NCBI GenBank assembly: GCA_023392515.1
Contig: JAEVYX010000062.1
Location: forward strand, 1-50,006
DNA length: 50,006 nt
Source of the DNA: Bacillota bacterium
GTDB taxonomy: Bacteria > Bacillota > Clostridia > Christensenellales > Aristaeellaceae
Direction of reading: 5' to 3'
Below are positions 16,809-26,108 of this stretch, in pieces; within the stretch, counting starts at the first letter, position 1, and every line of letters begins with the position of its first letter. A model generated the notes under the pieces. That model was not told the origin of the DNA and ran no database searches. It worked only from the letters and a program-made list of their open reading frames with translations. The position numbers and the translations under genes were made by a program.

Positions 16809-17729
16809 ATGTGGGATTGGGAACTTCAGAAAAACGGCTCGGGTAAACACACCTACAATAAGCTGGCACAATACAGCGATGAGAATTTTCATTACGCCCA
16901 TGTAATATCCAATGGTTCGTCAGAGGATGTTTTCTGCCTGCACAACCATGCGATGTATGAACTCGTTTACATGATCAGAGGAGATGTGATGTATCTTGTA
17001 GAGGGGGAAAAGTACCATCTGCAGCCCCCCTGCATCCTGATCATTGGGCCGACCGTGCTTCATAAGCTGTTTATCTGCTCCGACGAACCCTTTGAGCGGC
17101 ATACCCTTTACATTTATTATTCCGGCAACGATTCTCCCATGTCTTCGCTGATGGCAAAATGCCAGCCGCCCATCGGCCACGAGCGTATCGGCAGCATGTA
17201 TTATCAGGGGAAAAACGTATGTCCGCTTAAAGATTACCTTCAACTGCTCGCCGGGACCTGCCGTGAGGAGGACGAGATGCTGCGCGAGCTGGTACCCGTT
17301 TTTGCCCAGGCTTTTATTGCAAAGCTGCTGATGATTACAAGAAAAAGCAGTCCGGAAAAGTACAGCAAGGGCACTTCCAGCACCGTAGATACGATGCTGG
17401 CTTACCTGAACCAAAGCTTCACACGGGAGATTACCCTGCAGGATGTGGCAAACCGCTTTTTTATCACAAGGGATTATTGTAACCGTGTTTTCAAGAAGGC
17501 GACGGGCATGACCGTGATGCAATACGTTATCTACAACCGGGTGCTGTATGCGAAACAATTATTGATAGACGGCATTTCCGCAGCCCAGGCGGCCGAAATG
17601 GCCGGATTTTCTGACTACAGCAACTTTTTTCGCTCCTACCGCAATATAACAGGCCGCGCACCAAGCGAAGATCACAAGTTGTCAAGCGGTATGCTTGAAA
17701 TACCGGATTATGTTCGCAAAGGCCTGTAA
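16809..17729 (+). CDS. AraC-family transcriptional regulator
   Basis: About 306 residues. An N-terminal cupin ligand-binding domain (HNHAMYELVYMIRG, then LQPPCILIIGPTVLHK) is followed by a C-terminal pair of helix-turn-helices (ITLQDVANRFFITRDYCNRV; AAEMAGFSDYSNFFRSYRNI). The start was moved to 16809 because GAGGA lies eight bases before it and the promoter lies over the longer alternatives. The gene heads the peptide-uptake region and reads the same way as the hydrolase and transporter genes that follow after 178 bases, so it is the likely activator of that operon. Confidence 0.9.
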   Translation: MWDWELQKNGSGKHTYNKLAQYSDENFHYAHVISNGSSEDVFCLHNHAMYELVYMIRGDVMYLVEGEKYHLQPPCILIIGPTVLHKLFICSDEPFERHTLYIYYSGNDSPMSSLMAKCQPPIGHERIGSMYYQGKNVCPLKDYLQLLAGTCREEDEMLRELVPVFAQAFIAKLLMITRKSSPEKYSKGTSSTVDTMLAYLNQSFTREITLQDVANRFFITRDYCNRVFKKATGMTVMQYVIYNRVLYAKQLLIDGISAAQAAEMAGFSDYSNFFRSYRNITGRAPSEDHKLSSGMLEIPDYVRKGL

Positions 17730-17785
17730 ATGGCTGGGAACGAAGTGTATCGAAAAACCACGAATGTACGATATTTGCAATACAT

Positions 17786-17835
17786 TTCACACTATTCACA
17801 ATGGTTGACGCCTTTCTTATTTGGTAAAATACAAT
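17786..17835 (+). promoter_or_regulatory. Candidate promoter of the hydrolase-peptide transporter operon, with TTCACA direct repeat
   Basis: TTGACG at 17805-17810 is followed by A/T-rich TAAAAT (spacing 14) or TACAAT (spacing 19), neither ideal, as expected of an activator-dependent promoter. Just upstream, TTCACA occurs twice nine bases apart (17786-17791, 17795-17800), a plausible AraC-type site. Confidence 0.35.
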
Positions 17836-17907
17836 CATCCATTTGAAATGCTTCACGGCCCGATAAAAGCTGAGCAAGAGTAGTCGGACTGGAAAGAGGT
17901 ATCTTTC

Positions 17908-18768
17908 GTGATCGATTTTGAGCAAATGAAGCGTGATATACAGACGCTGAATTTAAACCTGTACGATTTTGCATTGTATACAGATCAGGGCCTGAAACAA
18001 CACAAGTTCCAGAAATGCAACACGTGCAATAACAGCTATTCCATCGGTAAGGCTTTTGTGATGACAGCAATCGGCCTCCTCTGCGACGACGGACTTGTGC
18101 ATGTGGAAGACCGGCTGTCTGTTGTGATGAATGACCTGTTTCCACCCGTGACAGATGACGGCTGGAAGATTGCTACTGTGGAACAGGCTTTGACGCATCA
18201 TTTGGGATTCGCCAGCGATTTTCTGGATATTGACGTGGACGACGTAACCAGCTATCCAACAGATGATTACTTATCCCTCGTTCTTTCACATCCGCTGGAA
18301 TACCTTCCCGGCACACATTATGCATATAGCGACGCCGCTTTCTATTTGCTGGCCCGCCTCGTGGAGCATGTGTCGGGCAAGACTTTGGACGCCTTTTTAT
18401 ACGAGCGGCTGCTGTCACCCATGCATTTTCACGAGATCGCCTGGAGCCGCTGTCCGCATGGACATCCCATTGGTGCGACAGGCATGTATGCCAGCGCTGC
18501 CGATATCGTGAAGCTGGGCTGGCTCTATTTGAACGGCGGCGTTTTCGAGGGCCGGCACCTTCTTTCAGCAAAGTGGGTCAAACGGGTGCTGACGCGGGAA
18601 TATGAACTGCACATGATGACACCGAACGGCCTAATAGGGAAGGGCGGCATGTACGGACAGGGGCTGGTCCTGTCTAAGGAAGGGCGCTTTGCTGTTTCAT
18701 GGCACGGATACGAGGGCGGGGCAGGGATCGAACGGTTGATCGATTACCTGGACAGCCTTCACAGATGA
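17908..18768 (+). CDS. Serine hydrolase of the beta-lactamase/penicillin-binding-protein (class C) family
   Basis: A 286-residue SxxK enzyme. The nucleophile motif SIGK is near residue 44, the second motif is YSD (in YAYSDAAFYLLARL, matching the YxN position), and HGYEGG near residue 270 stands for the KTG-like strand. No signal peptide or lipobox is present, so it acts in the cytoplasm, unlike true beta-lactamases. It is more likely an esterase or D-amino-acid peptidase. The start is GTG with GGAAAGAGG eight bases upstream. It is shorter than typical class C enzymes (about 360). It leads an operon with an esterase and an oligopeptide importer, so it may process the imported compound. Confidence 0.85.
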   Translation: MIDFEQMKRDIQTLNLNLYDFALYTDQGLKQHKFQKCNTCNNSYSIGKAFVMTAIGLLCDDGLVHVEDRLSVVMNDLFPPVTDDGWKIATVEQALTHHLGFASDFLDIDVDDVTSYPTDDYLSLVLSHPLEYLPGTHYAYSDAAFYLLARLVEHVSGKTLDAFLYERLLSPMHFHEIAWSRCPHGHPIGATGMYASAADIVKLGWLYLNGGVFEGRHLLSAKWVKRVLTREYELHMMTPNGLIGKGGMYGQGLVLSKEGRFAVSWHGYEGGAGIERLIDYLDSLHR

Positions 18769-18785
18769 TGAAGGCGATATAAAGT

Positions 18786-19550
18786 ATGGCACTGTTTCAA
18801 GGAACGATTCGCTCGGCCTGCCTGAACATGGATACCCGTATCAACGTGAGCCTGCCTTATGAGAGCCTGCCGGATGAAGGCGGTAGGGAATACCGAAAAA
18901 CGTTGATTCTTCTGCATGGCATGAAGCAGAACGCGGACTCCTGGGTCCGCATGAGCCGTGTGGAGCGATTCGCCAGCCAGTATGGTTACGCCATAGCCAT
19001 GCCGGAGGTTCAGAATAGCTGGTACGCTCCGCAGCCATATGCTGTGGACTATTTTCAATATATCAGCAAGGAACTGCCAGAAGTGCTGCATAGGGTCTTT
19101 GGCCTTTTAACAGACCGGGATCATCTCGTCGTGGGAGGCCTTTCCATGGGCGGATTTGGCGCTTTTTTATGCGCGCTGACATACCCCGAGCGTTTTTCCG
19201 CAGCTATGGGCTTTTCCGGTGCATACATCTTTCATGAAAAGGACGGCAGCCCCGTCTCTTGGGCCGAGGAGTGCGCACACCTCATTGGGAAGGATGGCAG
19301 AACGCTCAAGGAATACGATATTGAAGCCCTTCTGGAAAAAACGGCCGGAAGTTCTTTTAAGCCCCGGGCCTATATCGCGTGCGGCCGGTCTGACGATTGC
19401 TACTCGTCCTATAAGCAAATGCGCGACGAACTGACAAGATACCGTTACGATGCTGTTTTCGATGAATGGGAGGGCGCCCACGACTGGACATTCTGGGATG
19501 CCGCCCTTTTACACGGCATTCGCTGGCTGGAAGGACTTTCGGAAAAATGA
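18786..19550 (+). CDS. Esterase of the esterase D/tributyrin esterase family
   Basis: A 254-residue cytoplasmic alpha/beta hydrolase. The nucleophile elbow is GLSMGG (Ser near residue 121), the acid is in CGRSDD and the histidine in AHDWTFWD. An LHGMKQN segment gives the oxyanion region. This pattern matches putative esterases such as EstA and S-formylglutathione hydrolase relatives. It starts 17 bases after the serine hydrolase with only a weak GAAGG ribosome site, so it depends on the same transcript. It probably cleaves a small acyl ester; the substrate is unknown. Confidence 0.85.
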   Translation: MALFQGTIRSACLNMDTRINVSLPYESLPDEGGREYRKTLILLHGMKQNADSWVRMSRVERFASQYGYAIAMPEVQNSWYAPQPYAVDYFQYISKELPEVLHRVFGLLTDRDHLVVGGLSMGGFGAFLCALTYPERFSAAMGFSGAYIFHEKDGSPVSWAEECAHLIGKDGRTLKEYDIEALLEKTAGSSFKPRAYIACGRSDDCYSSYKQMRDELTRYRYDAVFDEWEGAHDWTFWDAALLHGIRWLEGLSEK

Positions 19551-19607
19551 CGACTTGTACGCCGTCTGTGAAAACGGCTGCAAAATAATAGAAAGGTGGC
19601 ATTTGCA

Positions 19608-21152
19608 ATGAAAAAACATTCCGGTTCCAAACTCCTTTGCCTGCTGCTCGCTGCAATGCTGATCACAAGCCTCACCCTTCCCGCTTATGCAGTGGATGAA
19701 CCCATGGTGATCAATATTGCCCGTATGGGTGATACCACAACCATGGACCCGATCTTTGCGGGCGACAACGTGGATATCTGGGTCATGAATCTTATCTTTG
19801 AAGGCCTTGTCCGCAGTACGGCTGACGGAAGGGATATCGAGCCCTGTCTCGCAACCAGTTGGGATTTGAGCGAGGACAAGTGTACGTATACTTTCCACCT
19901 GCGTGAGGGTGTCTGTTTCAGCACGGGCGAACCTGTCACAGTGGACGACTGGGTATACAGCCTTAACCGTGTCGTATCCCGTGAGGATGGCGCTTGGCAA
20001 TTCATGGTCGCCAATGTGACTGACATTTCTGCGGTAGACGATAAAACCTTGTCCATTACCATTTCCACTCCCTCCGGCTCCTTCCTGGCCGACCTGGCGC
20101 TGTTCTGCTGCGCTGTCGTTCCAAAGAATTACTATGAGAAAACCGATGATGCAACTCTGGCTAACGCTCCGATCGGAACAGGCCCTTTCTACCTGGATTC
20201 CTGGGTTAAACAGGAGAACATGTGCTTCCGCAAAAACGGGTATTACTGGGACGAAGGCTATCCCGTTGCCGATGAGATCAATTTTCATGTAGTACCTGAC
20301 GATAATACCCGCATCATGCAGCTGCAGGCGGGTCAGATCGACGTCTGCACCGGATTGACTGCCAGCGGCATCGCAATGGTGAAGTCATTCCCCGGCGTTA
20401 AATTAATCGAGAATGAGTCTACCCACGTCAGCTACATCTCCTTCAACTATACAAGTGAAAAGCTTTCCGACGTCCGTGTGCGTCAGGCTTTGACCTATGC
20501 TACAGACCGCGACGCAATCATCACTTCTGTTTATGGCGGCATAGGCAAACGCTGCACCTCCTTCATCTGGCCGACCGCCAAGCACTTCAATAATAATCTG
20601 CCCGCTTATGAATACGACCTTGAAAAGGCCAAGGCGCTTCTCGCTGAGGCGGGCGCAGAAAACCTCGAGCTTAACGTGATTATCGTTGCCGGCGATAGCC
20701 AGGACCTGATGCTGGCCACCGTCCTGCAAAGCCAATGGGCGAAAGCGGGCGTAAAGCTGAATATTCAGCAGCTGGACAGCTCCGCACGCCGCGAGCACCG
20801 GAACGGCCTGACCTATGAGATTCTGTTCAGTTATCTGACGAGTGACATCGCCGATACCTCCGAACTGATGGAGCTGGTTTGCTACTCCGAGACCTCCGAT
20901 TGCTGGCATCTTGGCTGGAATGGTGAAAAGCAGGAGAAGGCTGAAGCTCTGGTCAAAGCTGCTGCCTCTACCATGGACGAGGATGTCCGCATGAAGAACT
21001 ACACCGAAGCGCAGTTGATTTGCGCTGAAGAAGCTATCATCATCCCGCTGAACTGCATTCCGTCTACAGATGCTGTTCGCGACAATATTGAGGGCTTCTA
21101 CCAGTCTCCGTTAGGCACTTATATGTTCAACGAGCTTTGCAGAGTCAACTGA
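19608..21152 (+). CDS. Peptide-binding protein of an ABC transporter (DppA/OppA, solute-binding family 5)
   Basis: A 514-residue exported protein. The signal peptide covers residues 1-28 and ends PAYA, with no lipobox cysteine. The mature part shows family 5 landmarks: TTTMDPIFAGD at the start, LVRSTADGRDIEPCLATSWD, YTFHLREGVCFSTGEPVTVDDWVYS, and GTGPFYLDSW. The ATG at 19608 has GAAAGGTGG eight bases ahead; the GTG four codons earlier lies inside that site. It collects a peptide or peptide-like ligand for the permeases encoded next. Confidence 0.93.
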   Translation: MKKHSGSKLLCLLLAAMLITSLTLPAYAVDEPMVINIARMGDTTTMDPIFAGDNVDIWVMNLIFEGLVRSTADGRDIEPCLATSWDLSEDKCTYTFHLREGVCFSTGEPVTVDDWVYSLNRVVSREDGAWQFMVANVTDISAVDDKTLSITISTPSGSFLADLALFCCAVVPKNYYEKTDDATLANAPIGTGPFYLDSWVKQENMCFRKNGYYWDEGYPVADEINFHVVPDDNTRIMQLQAGQIDVCTGLTASGIAMVKSFPGVKLIENESTHVSYISFNYTSEKLSDVRVRQALTYATDRDAIITSVYGGIGKRCTSFIWPTAKHFNNNLPAYEYDLEKAKALLAEAGAENLELNVIIVAGDSQDLMLATVLQSQWAKAGVKLNIQQLDSSARREHRNGLTYEILFSYLTSDIADTSELMELVCYSETSDCWHLGWNGEKQEKAEALVKAAASTMDEDVRMKNYTEAQLICAEEAIIIPLNCIPSTDAVRDNIEGFYQSPLGTYMFNELCRVN

Positions 21153-21188
21153 TCGAGGAGCAAAGCAGTCACAAGTAAAACTAATGCT

Positions 21189-21220
21189 GGGGGTGGTGGG
21201 CCGCCAGGCACGCCATCCCC
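21189..21220 (+). terminator. Intercistronic stem-loop after the peptide-binding-protein gene
   Basis: A 10-bp GC-rich stem (21189-21198 with 21211-21220, including two G-U pairs) has a 12-base loop and no T-run. It is comparable in position to the hairpins after the other two binding-protein genes. Confidence 0.55.
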
Positions 21221-21249
21221 TCATATCAAGCCGGCTTTGCCGACTCGTT

Positions 21250-21278
21250 GAAAAGCGCACTTCCCTCCCGCGCTTTTC
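21250..21278 (+). repeat. Second hairpin ahead of the peptide permease genes
   Basis: GAAAAGCGC (21250-21258) pairs with GCGCTTTTC (21270-21278) around an 11-base loop, ending 24 bases before the permease start. Confidence 0.6.
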
Positions 21279-21302
21279 AGCGAAGAACCGGAGACGAAGA
21301 AT

Positions 21303-22244
21303 ATGCAGCAGTTGAACTATATCATGAAAAGGATACTCCAGATGATTCCCGTTCTGTTTGTGGCTACGGTCATTATCTTCTGGGGTATCCGGTTGATTCC
21401 TGGAAACCCAGCGGAAGTCATGCTGGGTGAAAAGGCAACCAAGGAAGCCATCGCGGCAATGGAAAAGAAGATGGGCCTTGATCAGCCCATCTATAAACAG
21501 TATCTTTTCTATCTCAGAGACTTAATCCACCTGGACCTGGGCACATCGATCAGGCTCAAGCAGCCTGTGGCGGAACTGTTCAGGCAGCGCTCTGTGATCA
21601 CGATAACTTATACCGCTATGTGTACGCTTTTCACGCTTTTGATTGGCATTCCATCAGGTTATATTGCTGGTATGACAAAGAGAGGTTACCTGAGCAAGGG
21701 CATCAATTCTGTGGCATTGGTCTTTTTGTCATTGCCTGAGTTTTGGTTTGCAATTCTGCTGCTGTTTCTTTTCGGTCTCAAGCTGGGATGGCTTCCTATC
21801 GGAGGGTGGGGGAATAACTGGCCCGAACATATTTACAGCATGATCCTGCCCGCCTTTACGGGCGCGGTCGGGTCGGTCGGTTTGCTCATCCGCAACATCC
21901 AAAGCAGCGTACAGAAAATTCTCGCCAAGGACTATGTGGACTTTGCGAGGAGCAAGGGCCTGAACAAGCCCGTGATACGCTCCCGGTACGTGATGAAGAA
22001 TGTCATGATATCAACGTTGACACTGGTTTCCATGCGCATCACCTCGATGCTGGGCGGCAGCGTCATCATCGAGACAGTCTTCGCCCTGCCCGGCCTGGGC
22101 TCAATGCTGGTCAACGCGATTAACGGACGGGACTATATCCTCGTTCAGGGAACGGTGCTGCTCTTTTCTCTGGTAGTGCTGTTCATAAACCTGATTACGG
22201 ATATTTGTTATTCCTTCGTCGACCCGCGCATAAAGCTGCAGTAA
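21303..22244 (+). CDS. Peptide ABC transporter permease, DppB/OppB-like
   Basis: A 313-residue integral membrane protein with about six helices. The family-typical opening (first helix, then RLIPGNPAEVMLGEKAT) and the ATPase-contact loop DFARSKGLNKPVIRSRYVMKN are present, as is the ending LITDICYSFVDPRIKL. It pairs with the next gene's product to form the channel. Spacing to the next gene is 13 bases. Confidence 0.94.
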   Translation: MQQLNYIMKRILQMIPVLFVATVIIFWGIRLIPGNPAEVMLGEKATKEAIAAMEKKMGLDQPIYKQYLFYLRDLIHLDLGTSIRLKQPVAELFRQRSVITITYTAMCTLFTLLIGIPSGYIAGMTKRGYLSKGINSVALVFLSLPEFWFAILLLFLFGLKLGWLPIGGWGNNWPEHIYSMILPAFTGAVGSVGLLIRNIQSSVQKILAKDYVDFARSKGLNKPVIRSRYVMKNVMISTLTLVSMRITSMLGGSVIIETVFALPGLGSMLVNAINGRDYILVQGTVLLFSLVVLFINLITDICYSFVDPRIKLQ

Positions 22245-22257
22245 GGGAGAGATACGG

Positions 22258-23100
22258 ATGCGGAATACAAAAAAGAAAAAGGTGCTGAAAACCCAGAAGC
22301 CTGTGGCATTGATTATTGGCGGAATATTGTTCTCCATCATGCTCATGATGGCTTTTTTTCCGAGGCTGTTTACCTCCTACGATCCCACCGAGTTGAATCT
22401 GATGAATATGCTCCAGTCACCTTCCAGAGATCATCTCTTTGGCACGGACAACTATGGCCGCGACGTATTTACCCGCGTTGTCTATGGAGCCGCTATTGAC
22501 CTCAAGATCGGCTTTGTAGCAATGTTGGTTCCATTTTTTGTGGGCAGTTTTATTGGGTTGCTGGCGGGTTATCATGGCGGCTGGGTGGATGCTGTCATCA
22601 TGCGTATTCAGGATATCATGACGGCATTCCCCTTCATTATATTGATTATTGCTATTGTGTCCATACTGGGTTCCGGTGTGGCAAACCTTTACATTGCCAT
22701 CTGGCTGGTGGGTTGGCGTGATTATACCAAGCTCGTCCGCAGCGAGGTGCTGGTGGAGAAGAACAATGAATACGTATTGGCGGCACGTTCCCTTGGCTTT
22801 TCCAACATGCGCATCATGTTCAGACATATCCTGCCAAACGCGATCAACAGTGCTGTAGTCTATGCTGTCTCCGACGTGATGATTTGCATGCTTCTTGGCG
22901 CTTCTCTCAGCTTTCTGGGCCTTGGCGTGCAACCGCCTACGTCCGAATGGGGAGCTATCATAGCGGAAGGCCGCCCCTATATTTTTAACGCTTGGTGGAT
23001 CGCGGCGCTGCCGGGCGCAGCGCTGGCCTTGACGGGTACCGCACTAAGCCTTCTGGGCGAAGGCCTTTCGCGGGTTCTTACCAACGACGGGCGTCAATAA
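22258..23100 (+). CDS. Peptide ABC transporter permease, DppC/OppC-like
   Basis: A 280-residue permease with a basic N-terminus, a first helix, then the family motif LFGTDNYGRDVFTRVVYGA. The EAA loop is AARSLGFSNMRIMFRHILPN, and the ending is LSFLGLGVQPPTSEWG with a last helix. It begins 13 bases after the partner permease with a GGGAGA site. Confidence 0.94.
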   Translation: MRNTKKKKVLKTQKPVALIIGGILFSIMLMMAFFPRLFTSYDPTELNLMNMLQSPSRDHLFGTDNYGRDVFTRVVYGAAIDLKIGFVAMLVPFFVGSFIGLLAGYHGGWVDAVIMRIQDIMTAFPFIILIIAIVSILGSGVANLYIAIWLVGWRDYTKLVRSEVLVEKNNEYVLAARSLGFSNMRIMFRHILPNAINSAVVYAVSDVMICMLLGASLSFLGLGVQPPTSEWGAIIAEGRPYIFNAWWIAALPGAALALTGTALSLLGEGLSRVLTNDGRQ

Positions 23101-23112
23101 GGAGATGGGATA

Positions 23113-24123
23113 ATGATGGATGCATTACTGGAGGTTCGCGACCTCCATACCTATTTCCTAAACGGCAAAAAGATTGTTCGTGCGGTGGAAGGCGTATCCT
23201 TTAGCGTCATGCGCGGCGAGATATTCGGCCTTGTGGGAGAATCCGGCTGCGGCAAGAGCGCAACATGCCGTTCTCTAATCAGGCTCGTCCAATCCTCCGG
23301 AGAGATTATGAGCGGAGAGATTCTCTACAACGGAAAGGACATTGTCAAACTCAGCGAGCGCGAGATGATGAGCATTCGCGGCCGGGAAATCAGCATGATC
23401 TTCCAGGAACCCATGAACACACTGAACCCGGTTACGACCGTTGGCCTCCAACTAATTGAAACGCTTGCGCATTCGGGCTTAAGCAAAGAACAGAAAAAGC
23501 AACGTGCTGTCGATCTTCTGCGCATGGTTGGCATTGCTTCCCCTGAAACACGGCTCAATGATTATCCGCATCAGTTTTCGGGAGGCATGCGGCAGCGCGC
23601 GATGATAGCCATCGCGCTGGCCTCCCAACCTAAGCTGCTCCTCGCCGACGAGCCCACGACCGCTTTGGATGTTACAATTCAGGATCAGATCATCAAACTT
23701 CTGGTTAACCTCAAGGAACAGCTTGCTATGAGCATGATCCTTGTTACCCATGATTTGGGTGTGGCTTCCCAGATGTGCGACAGGATTGCCGTTATGTACG
23801 CGGGCCACATTATGGAGATAGCAACAGCGCACGGACTCTATTATTCCCCGCACCATCCTTATACCCTGGGCCTTATGCACTCCATGCCGCTTGCCGGCAC
23901 GAAGGGCAAAAAGCTGGTCCCCATCCAGGGTACGCCGCCCAGCCTCAGCGAGGAGATCAAAGGATGTCCCTTTGCGCCCAGATGCTCCATGGCCAAGGAT
24001 TGCTGCCAGAAGGAACTGCCCAAACTGCGGGACATATCCATAAACCACCGCGTTCGCTGCCACTTTGCGGAGGAGCTCGAAGGGGAAGGCTTCCTGAGCG
24101 AGATCAGAAAGGCGGACAACTGA
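23113..24123 (+). CDS. Peptide ABC transporter ATPase, DppD/OppD-like
   Basis: A 336-residue ATPase. Walker A is GESGCGKSA, the signature is FSGGMRQR and Walker B is LLLADEPTTALD. The switch His is in LVTHDLGV. The C-terminal oligopeptide-transporter extension with a cysteine-rich CPFAPRCSMAKDCC is present, which in relatives may carry an iron-sulfur cluster. Two adjacent ATGs share the AGGAGATGG site. The stop is one base before the next gene's start. Confidence 0.95.
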   Translation: MMDALLEVRDLHTYFLNGKKIVRAVEGVSFSVMRGEIFGLVGESGCGKSATCRSLIRLVQSSGEIMSGEILYNGKDIVKLSEREMMSIRGREISMIFQEPMNTLNPVTTVGLQLIETLAHSGLSKEQKKQRAVDLLRMVGIASPETRLNDYPHQFSGGMRQRAMIAIALASQPKLLLADEPTTALDVTIQDQIIKLLVNLKEQLAMSMILVTHDLGVASQMCDRIAVMYAGHIMEIATAHGLYYSPHHPYTLGLMHSMPLAGTKGKKLVPIQGTPPSLSEEIKGCPFAPRCSMAKDCCQKELPKLRDISINHRVRCHFAEELEGEGFLSEIRKADN

Positions 24124-24124
24124 T

Positions 24125-25141
24125 ATGTCTGAAAAAGGAACGCCATTGCTCTTTGTCGAACATTTGACCAAACAGTTCCCCGTTAAGCAGACACTCTTTG
24201 AGATGATCGCCCGCAGGCCTCAGAAATTCGTGCGTGCCGTAGACGATGTCGGATTTGATGTATATTGTGGGGAGACGGTTGGCCTTGTCGGTGAAAGCGG
24301 GTGCGGAAAGAGTACCTTGGCCAAGATGCTCAGCCGCCTATATGCACCAGACGGGGGAAGGGTGCTTTTCGAGGGGAACGATATCTTTTCCATGGACAAG
24401 AAGGCGCTGCAGAAAGCGCGCTTCAAGATGCAGATGGTTTTCCAGGACCCCTATTCGTCGCTTAATCCGCGCATGACCGTGAAGCAAATGTTTTACGAGG
24501 TGCTGGCCGTCCATAAGCTCTGCGCCGCTTCGGAGATGGAAAAAGAGAGCCTCCGCATCCTTGGCCTCGTCGGGTTGGATAAAAACGCATTAAACAGGTA
24601 CCCCAGCCAGTTTTCAGGCGGCCAACGCCAGCGTATCAGCATTGCTCGCGCACTCATTATGAATCCGAACCTCCTGATTGCGGATGAGCCAGTTTCGGCA
24701 TTGGATGTGTCCATACAAGCTCAGGTCATAAACCTTCTCATCGAGCTTAAGAAGACACTGAGCCTGACGATGCTGTTTATCTCACACGATCTTCGTGTGA
24801 TTCGCTACATATCGGACCGTGTCGTGGTCATGTATCTGGGCAGGATCGTGGAAATGGGCGAGGCCGAAGCGCTGTTCAACCATCCCCTTCACCCGTACAC
24901 CGATATTTTAATGAAGGCTGCCCCCGTCATTGATCCGGACAACCACACCCGTTCGTACGCCATCCAGGGCGAAACGCCAAGCCCGCTTAATATCCCATCG
25001 GGATGTCGTTTCCATCCGCGCTGCCCCTATGCTATGGATATCTGCAAAAAGGAGGAGCCCGAACTTCGGGACGCTGGAGGCGGCCGCTGTGTTGCATGCC
25101 ATTTCGCTTTGAAGCCGACGGATCGAACGCAGGGACAATAA
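24125..25141 (+). CDS. Peptide ABC transporter ATPase, DppF/OppF-like
   Basis: A 338-residue partner ATPase. Walker A is GESGCGKST, the signature is FSGGQRQR, Walker B is LLIADEPVSALD, and the switch is FISHDLRV. The C-terminal extension has CRFHPRCPYAMDIC. The transporter is therefore complete: binding protein, two permeases and two ATPases. The start lies one base after the preceding stop, indicating translational coupling. Confidence 0.95.
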   Translation: MSEKGTPLLFVEHLTKQFPVKQTLFEMIARRPQKFVRAVDDVGFDVYCGETVGLVGESGCGKSTLAKMLSRLYAPDGGRVLFEGNDIFSMDKKALQKARFKMQMVFQDPYSSLNPRMTVKQMFYEVLAVHKLCAASEMEKESLRILGLVGLDKNALNRYPSQFSGGQRQRISIARALIMNPNLLIADEPVSALDVSIQAQVINLLIELKKTLSLTMLFISHDLRVIRYISDRVVVMYLGRIVEMGEAEALFNHPLHPYTDILMKAAPVIDPDNHTRSYAIQGETPSPLNIPSGCRFHPRCPYAMDICKKEEPELRDAGGGRCVACHFALKPTDRTQGQ

Positions 25142-25201
25142 CTTGTCCGGTATCCAGCCGTTCCAAGGCTTTCATGCGATAAAAATCCAGCAATTTTGCA
25201 T

Positions 25202-26056
25202 ATGAAGAATAAAAATGGAATACTGCCATCGATGATGATTTTTGCCACCGGTGTGTGTTTCAGCTTTTCCGGCATTCTCAGCAAACTGACAACATGGAGC
25301 CCGCTTACCTTGGTGGCGGGGCGCGGATTGCTGGCAGCCATCATTTTGGGGATTGCAAGGAGGAGCTTCAAGCCCAAACTGGGCAGGGGAGAATGGATTG
25401 GTGCAATTGGATTATGCGGGACAGGGCTTTTATTCATGTTTGCAAACAGGCTGACAACGCTTGCAAACGCCATTGTACTCCAATATGCGATGCCCATTTT
25501 CGTCGTACTGTATTGCGCTCTGGTTAAAAGAGAAAAACTGCAAAAAGTTGAGCTTTTCGCGGTGATCGTCATGATCTCAGGCGTATGCCTTTGCTTTGCG
25601 GAAGGGCTTGGGGGAGGAAGTATTTTGGGCGATGCACTGGCCCTTCTCTCCTCAGTGACCTATGCGGCGCTGTTTCTTTCGGCCAGGTATGGTGATTGCG
25701 ATTCATTGGACATGGTCTATTTGGGGCAGCTGATGGCTTGCTGTTTTCTCGTTTTCATTCCCTTTGACAGCGGATTCTCATTCACGATCCAGAACCTTCT
25801 TGTCTGGCTTGCCATGGGCACATGTCTGGGTGTCGGATATCTATTGTTTGCCTTGGGCATGAAGGGCGGCATCTCCCCCCTTTCTGCTGCGGTGATCGCC
25901 AATGTGGAGCCTGTGCTCAATCCCACCTGGGCGTTTCTTGTTCTGGGCGAAAATCCAGGCACGCTTGCCATCATAGGTGCATGCATCGTGCTTGCCGCGG
26001 CGACTATGTATAGCCTTCTGCCAATAATGAATACCAAAAAATGCCCTCAAATGTAA
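25202..26056 (+). CDS. DMT-superfamily transporter (EamA family)
   Basis: A 284-residue membrane protein with about ten short helices arranged as two EamA repeats (about residues 8-135 and 145-275). Family motifs GRGLLAAIIL, LTTLANAIVLQYAMPIFVVLY and the mirrored ISPLSAAVIANVEPVLNPTWAF are clear. Such carriers usually export amino acids or small metabolites. The ATG at 25202 is preferred over the TTG two codons earlier, but neither has a good ribosome site. It is 60 bases after the peptide ATPase and ahead of the terminator, so it is probably the last gene of that operon, perhaps exporting a breakdown product. Confidence 0.88.
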   Translation: MKNKNGILPSMMIFATGVCFSFSGILSKLTTWSPLTLVAGRGLLAAIILGIARRSFKPKLGRGEWIGAIGLCGTGLLFMFANRLTTLANAIVLQYAMPIFVVLYCALVKREKLQKVELFAVIVMISGVCLCFAEGLGGGSILGDALALLSSVTYAALFLSARYGDCDSLDMVYLGQLMACCFLVFIPFDSGFSFTIQNLLVWLAMGTCLGVGYLLFALGMKGGISPLSAAVIANVEPVLNPTWAFLVLGENPGTLAIIGACIVLAAATMYSLLPIMNTKKCPQM

Positions 26057-26061
26057 ACAGG

Positions 26062-26093
26062 AAGGCGGTGCTCCGAAAAAGGAGCACCGCCTT
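26062..26093. terminator. Bidirectional-type terminator between convergent operons
   Basis: A perfect 13-bp stem (AAGGCGGTGCTCC at 26062-26074 with 26081-26093) has a GAAAAA loop. It separates the peptide-uptake operon from the sigma-factor operon. Confidence 0.75.
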
Positions 26094-26108
26094 GTCAATT
26101 GCCTTTAA

